Source: Arcobacter sp. CECT 8983 (GTDB lineage: Bacteria > Campylobacterota > Campylobacteria > Campylobacterales > Arcobacteraceae). From it: a DNA stretch of 64,000 bases. Positions 60,451 to 64,000 of this stretch are shown piece by piece. The notes under the pieces were generated by a model. The model was not told where the DNA came from, did no database searches, and saw only the letters and a list, made by a program, of their open reading frames with translations. Made by a program: the position numbers and the translations under genes. Where the stretch lies: contig NZ_PDKF01000014.1 of the NCBI RefSeq assembly GCF_004118855.1, positions 1 through 64,000 on the forward strand, given 5' to 3'. How positions within the stretch are numbered: the first letter of the stretch is position 1; every line of letters begins with the position of its first letter.

Positions 60451-62221
60451 TGAAAAAATATCTTCATTTAAAGAATCTTATCAGACAACTATGAATATAG
60501 CAGGTAAAAATGCTAAGCTAGTAAAAAGAAGTTTTTTATATTTTATTTTTGCTTATATCTTTCAAGGTTTAGCTTTTGCTTTATTTTTTCCTCTTCTAAA
60601 TAATATTTTTGCTACAGAATTTAATATTAAAGAAACTCTATTTTGGTTTGGAGCAGTTTGTATCTTTAGTCTAATTTCTTTCTTTTTTAGATGGTTAGCT
60701 TCAGGTTTTCAATATTCAAAAGATATCATAAAAATAACCCATGACCTCAGAATTAAACTTGGTGAAAAAATAAAAACCATGCCTTTACAAAGTCTATATA
60801 AATATAGAACAGGCGAATTAAACTCTATCTTAGCACAAAATGTAGATGAATCAATTCTTCATATGGGAATAGTTTCAGGGATGTTTTTTGAAGTTCTTAT
60901 AGTACCTCTTGTAATAATTATTGCAACCTTTTTTATAAACCCTAATATGGCACTTGCACTTCTTATTGCTCTTCCTTTTGCCGTTCCTATTTATTATTGG
61001 AGTAGAAAAAAAACAAAATGGGACAAAACAGAAGGAGTCAAAGCACATTCAGAACTTGAAGCTAATACAGTTGAATACATTCAAGGCTTACCTATTTTAA
61101 GAGCAGTAAATCAAGTTGGTGAAAATGCACAAAACCTTCAAAAATCTATTATTAATTTAAGAGAAGTACAGAAAAAAGGTGTTTTTGCCTCAACTATTCC
61201 TATGATTATAATGAATACTTTAATTGAATTTATATTTTTATTTGTACTTGTTTTAGGAAGTTTATTAATTACAAAAGCAGATTTTACTATAGGAGCTTTA
61301 ATTGCCCTACTTATTATTTTAGGAAGATTATCTGAACCTTTGGCAAACTTTTTAGCTGTTGCAGGGGTATTAGATATTATGGAAGCTTCTTTCAAACAGA
61401 TTCAAAAACTTTTAGATACAAAAGAGTTTTTTATAAAAGAACCAAAACAAAAACCCAAAAAATTTGATATTGTGTTTAAAAATGTAAATTTTGCATATGA
61501 AGGGAACAAAAAGAGTGTCTTAAAAGAACTAAACCTTCAAATACAAGATAAATCACTTACTGCAATAGTTGGGCCATCAGGAAGTGGTAAAACAACAATT
61601 ACAAAACTTATTATGAGATATGATGACCCACAAAAGGGAGTAATAAAGATTGGTGATGTAGATATTAGAAGTATGAAGCAAACTACTTTGATGCACTATA
61701 TCTCTGTGGTATTTCAAGATGTTTACTTATTTGATGATACTATCTTAAATAATATACGTATGGGAAAACCAAAGGCTAGTAAGGAAGAAGTATTAGCTGC
61801 TTCTAAAGCTGCATTTTGTCATGAATTTGTTTCAAAACTTCCTAATGGCTATGAAACAAAAGTGGGAGAAATTGGTGGTAGTTTAAGTGGAGGAGAACGT
61901 CAACGTATTTCAATTGCAAGAGCTATCTTAAAAGACGCACCAATTGTAATCCTTGATGAACCTACCTCAGCACTAGACACCGAAAGTGAAGTAGCTGTTC
62001 AAAATGCTTTAGATGAACTTATCAAAGACAAAACTGTAATTGTTATAGCCCATAGACTTTCTACTATTGCCCATGCGGATAATATCCTAGTAGTAGAGAA
62101 TGGTGTTATAAATGAACATGGTACACACCAAGAATTAATTAATAAAAAAGATAAATATTATTCTATGTTTCAAGCACAACAAAGAGTTAAAAAATGGGAT
62201 GTAAAGAGTAGTTTAGTATGA
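60443..62221 (+). CDS. ABC half-transporter (permease-ATPase fusion), YbtQ/PchI-like
   Basis: A 592-residue partner of the preceding protein: six helices then ABC ATPase with Walker A GPSGSGKTT, signature LSGGERQR, Walker [17 protein letters not shown] and H-loop IAHRLST. In Yersinia YbtP and YbtQ together import ferric yersiniabactin despite the exporter fold; the same order and overlap are seen here. Its stop overlaps the next ATG by 4 bases. Confidence 0.9.
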   Translation: MNNEKISSFKESYQTTMNIAGKNAKLVKRSFLYFIFAYIFQGLAFALFFPLLNNIFATEFNIKETLFWFGAVCIFSLISFFFRWLASGFQYSKDIIKITHDLRIKLGEKIKTMPLQSLYKYRTGELNSILAQNVDESILHMGIVSGMFFEVLIVPLVIIIATFFINPNMALALLIALPFAVPIYYWSRKKTKWDKTEGVKAHSELEANTVEYIQGLPILRAVNQVGENAQNLQKSIINLREVQKKGVFASTIPMIIMNTLIEFIFLFVLVLGSLLITKADFTIGALIALLIILGRLSEPLANFLAVAGVLDIMEASFKQIQKLLDTKEFFIKEPKQKPKKFDIVFKNVNFAYEGNKKSVLKELNLQIQDKSLTAIVGPSGSGKTTITKLIMRYDDPQKGVIKIGDVDIRSMKQTTLMHYISVVFQDVYLFDDTILNNIRMGKPKASKEEVLAASKAAFCHEFVSKLPNGYETKVGEIGGSLSGGERQRISIARAILKDAPIVILDEPTSALDTESEVAVQNALDELIKDKTVIVIAHRLSTIAHADNILVVENGVINEHGTHQELINKKDKYYSMFQAQQRVKKWDVKSSLV

Positions 62222-63456
62222 AAAAGAAATTAACTTTTACTACCATAATATTGCTATTCAGTCTTTATACAACTCAATTTTTAGGTTTAGGTTTTTTTGT
62301 AGAAGCCTTTGTTGGTATTTTAAGACAAAATGGTGTTCCTTTAGAAAACCTTGGCTTTATTTATATGTTAGGGCTTTTTTGGGTATTTAGATTTTTATGG
62401 GCACCTTTTATTGATAAAATATATTTTAAAAAAATGGGACATTATAGGGCTTGGATTCTTATTTTCCAATCTTTGATGGTTATTACCCTTTGTATTATTG
62501 CTCTATTAAATGTAGAAGACAATCTTGCTTTAATAATATATCTATCAATGTTTTTTGCTTTTTTTGCAGCTTCACAAAATATTGCTTTAGATGCCTTTGC
62601 TTTTAAAGTAACTTTTAAAAGACAGCGTTCTTTAATTAATGGAATAAAAGCAGGAGGTGGTCTTGTCGGTATGGTTCTAGGTGGAGGTTTTGGTTTAATT
62701 CTTTATTCTAAATTTGGTTGGCAATATACTTTATTTGTAATGGCTATTTTCACATCAATTTCACTTCTTCAAATATTTATCTATACTGAACCAAAAATGA
62801 AACATTCAAACTTTATTGAAAAAGTAGACTATAAACAATATCTTACTTTTTGGAAAACAAAAAAGAAAAAACTGTGGTTTATTTTGCTTCTTTTTTATCC
62901 AGCTACTATCTCTTCTGCTTTTGGAATGATTACACCTCTTCTTGTAGATTTAAATTGGAGTTTAGACAAAATAGGTTTTTCTGTTCATATAGTAGGATAT
63001 GGAATAGGTTTTTTAGCCTCTTTTACTGCTTCTTTCTTAATAAGTAAATTTGGTAAAAAAAATATTCTAATAATTGCTGCATTAGGACAAATTGTAGGTA
63101 TTTTGATGCTTCTATTAATTTTTGAACATCATGAAAATGAACTTATTGTAATGTTAATAATAGGATTTGTATTCTTATTCTATACTCCTTCACAAGTTTT
63201 AATGACAACATTAATGATGGATTTATCTTCAAATAAATCCCCTGCTTCACAATTTGCGATACAACATAGTATTTACATGTTCTCTGGGATTTTCTTTAGT
63301 TCCATATCTGTTTCTTTATCTGGAATTTTAGGTTACGAAAAGATAATTATAATTTGTGCCTTTATAGGCTTAATATCAATCTATTTTTCAACAAAAATTG
63401 AATTTATTATAAAAAGGAATAAAAATGAAAGAAATCAAGCCTTTAATGGCAGTTAA
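62218..63456 (+). CDS. MFS-type siderophore permease, RhtX/FptX-like
   Basis: A 412-residue twelve-helix carrier of the AmpG/RhtX/FptX type. It opens with TTQFLGLGFFVEAFVGILRQ, has the FRFLWAPFIDKIYFKK loop after helix 2 and a QNIALDAFAF motif in helix 4, as in FptX, which alone moves ferric pyochelin across the inner membrane. YbtX-like in position (after ybtPQ). The last 32 bases overlap the next MFS gene, whose ribosome site (AAGGA at 63415) lies in this reading frame. Confidence 0.85.
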   Translation: MKKKLTFTTIILLFSLYTTQFLGLGFFVEAFVGILRQNGVPLENLGFIYMLGLFWVFRFLWAPFIDKIYFKKMGHYRAWILIFQSLMVITLCIIALLNVEDNLALIIYLSMFFAFFAASQNIALDAFAFKVTFKRQRSLINGIKAGGGLVGMVLGGGFGLILYSKFGWQYTLFVMAIFTSISLLQIFIYTEPKMKHSNFIEKVDYKQYLTFWKTKKKKLWFILLLFYPATISSAFGMITPLLVDLNWSLDKIGFSVHIVGYGIGFLASFTASFLISKFGKKNILIIAALGQIVGILMLLLIFEHHENELIVMLIIGFVFLFYTPSQVLMTTLMMDLSSNKSPASQFAIQHSIYMFSGIFFSSISVSLSGILGYEKIIIICAFIGLISIYFSTKIEFIIKRNKNERNQAFNGS

Positions 63457-64000
63457 TATTTTATGTGTTTCTTCTATGATGGCTTTTTTAGCTGTTGTAG
63501 GACCTATAATTAGAAGTTTAAACCTACAAGAGTGGCATGCTGGTCTTATGGTAGCACTTGCAGGAGTTGCGTGGGTATTACTCTCAAGATTTTGGGGTAA
63601 AAAAAGTGATTATTATGGAAGAAAAAATATTTTAGTTTTTACAATATTTGGATTTTTCCTTTCTTACTTATTTTTAGCAGTATTTGTAAACTATGCAATA
63701 ATAACGCCACCTACAATTATTATTTCACTTAGTGCTTTAGTTTTTGCAAGAGTAATGATTGGGGTATTTTATTCTGCTATTCCTCCTGTTTCAAATGCTT
63801 TTATTGCAGATAAAGTGGAACCTAAAAAAAGAACTTCTTATATGGCAAGCTTAGGAGCTGCAAATGGAATTGGCATGGTATTAGGACCAATGGTTGGTGG
63901 AGCACTTGCTATATATGGATTAACAACACCTTTATATTTTGCAGCTATTTTACCTTTAGTTGCAGTTGGTATCATATATTTTAGTTTAGAACCAAGTAAA
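63425..64000 (+). CDS. MFS transporter, N-terminal 192 residues only
   Basis: I translated from ATG 63425 (AAGGAATAAAA upstream) to the window edge, where the frame is still open. The product begins MKEIKPLMAVNILCVSSMM and shows MFS features: a SRFWGKKSDYYGRKN loop between helices 2 and 3 (the G-x-x-x-D-x-x-G-R-K/R signature) and GMVLGPMVGG in helix 5. It could export a siderophore or its iron-free form or another small molecule (EntS-like). It is co-transcribed with the uptake set. Confidence 0.85.
   Translation, partial: MKEIKPLMAVNILCVSSMMAFLAVVGPIIRSLNLQEWHAGLMVALAGVAWVLLSRFWGKKSDYYGRKNILVFTIFGFFLSYLFLAVFVNYAIITPPTIIISLSALVFARVMIGVFYSAIPPVSNAFIADKVEPKKRTSYMASLGAANGIGMVLGPMVGGALAIYGLTTPLYFAAILPLVAVGIIYFSLEPSK

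Noticed and set aside
58657-62221. ABC half-transporter pair as a drug or lipid exporter (MsbA/MdlAB type)
   Set aside because: Although the fold is exporter-like, Fur promoter, DEATAFADPENE Walker B, and neighbours (FyuA-like receptor, FptX-like carrier) fit YbtPQ-type siderophore import better.
46036-64000. Siderophore biosynthesis genes
   Set aside because: Looked for adenylation, condensation or IucA/C-like enzymes among the translated genes; none is present.
1-64000. CRISPR arrays, tRNA or rRNA genes
   Set aside because: No regularly spaced repeats of 25-40 bases with spacers, no tRNA-like CCA cloverleaf region and no rRNA sequence were noticed; short tandem repeats found are operator-sized.

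Overview
The window is AT-rich, densely coded DNA from a Gram-negative bacterium. The gene set (Rrf2 regulator fused by overlap to a DHH phosphoesterase, aapJQMP, MoaA, SerS, many short intergenic gaps, near-consensus TATAAT -10 boxes with weak -35 boxes) and the protein style point to Campylobacterota, most likely an Arcobacter-group organism. This assignment is inference; no rRNA is present to settle it.

Positions 1-15.7 kb are mostly housekeeping: the end of an oxaloacetate decarboxylase-type operon (oadG-oadA), a GyrI-domain AraC regulator, a DHH phosphoesterase with its Rrf2 partner, rpsO, moaA, the general L-amino-acid ABC transporter aapJQMP, a LysE exporter with a TrpD2-like protein, a REC-PAS-EAL c-di-GMP phosphodiesterase and serS.

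From about 15.8 kb to the end the window is almost wholly an iron/metal acquisition region. It holds seven TonB-dependent receptors (18280, 29022, 31301, 43531, 47189, 53209, 56465), two paralogous response regulator/7TM histidine kinase pairs, two DUF3649-PepSY reductase-like modules, one complete TonB energising operon (DUF3450, TtpC-like, ExbB, ExbD, TonB, TPR), an NnrS/NitT-type ABC/receptor operon beside a Crp/Fnr-type regulator, three AraC regulators each divergent from a FyuA-like receptor, and an ABC half-transporter pair plus two MFS carriers resembling the yersiniabactin/pyochelin uptake set (YbtP, YbtQ, FptX/YbtX). No siderophore synthesis gene (NRPS, IucA/C, Ent) is visible, so the region looks like an uptake-only repertoire for foreign siderophores. 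Good matches to the 7-1-7 Fur operator (TGATAAT-N-ATTATCA, 12 of 14) lie upstream of most of these units, so the whole region probably responds to iron through Fur, with AraC, two-component and Crp/Fnr-type regulators giving substrate-specific control.

How the parts fit: receptors bind chelates at the outer membrane and are energised by the single TonB-ExbBD complex; PepSY proteins probably reduce and release iron; the ABC and MFS carriers move chelates across the inner membrane. The most notable items are the six-gene NnrS-linked transport operon (39773-45995), a domesticated IS1595-transposase-like DNA-binding protein placed in front of the TonB operon, a gene that seems to need an AUU start codon (20409), 22-bp direct-repeat operators at two GyrI-type AraC genes whose mRNAs look leaderless, and shared 11-bp repeats before two c-di-GMP phosphodiesterase genes. 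No intergenic stretch exceeds 300 bases; no tRNA, rRNA, CRISPR array or intact insertion sequence was seen.
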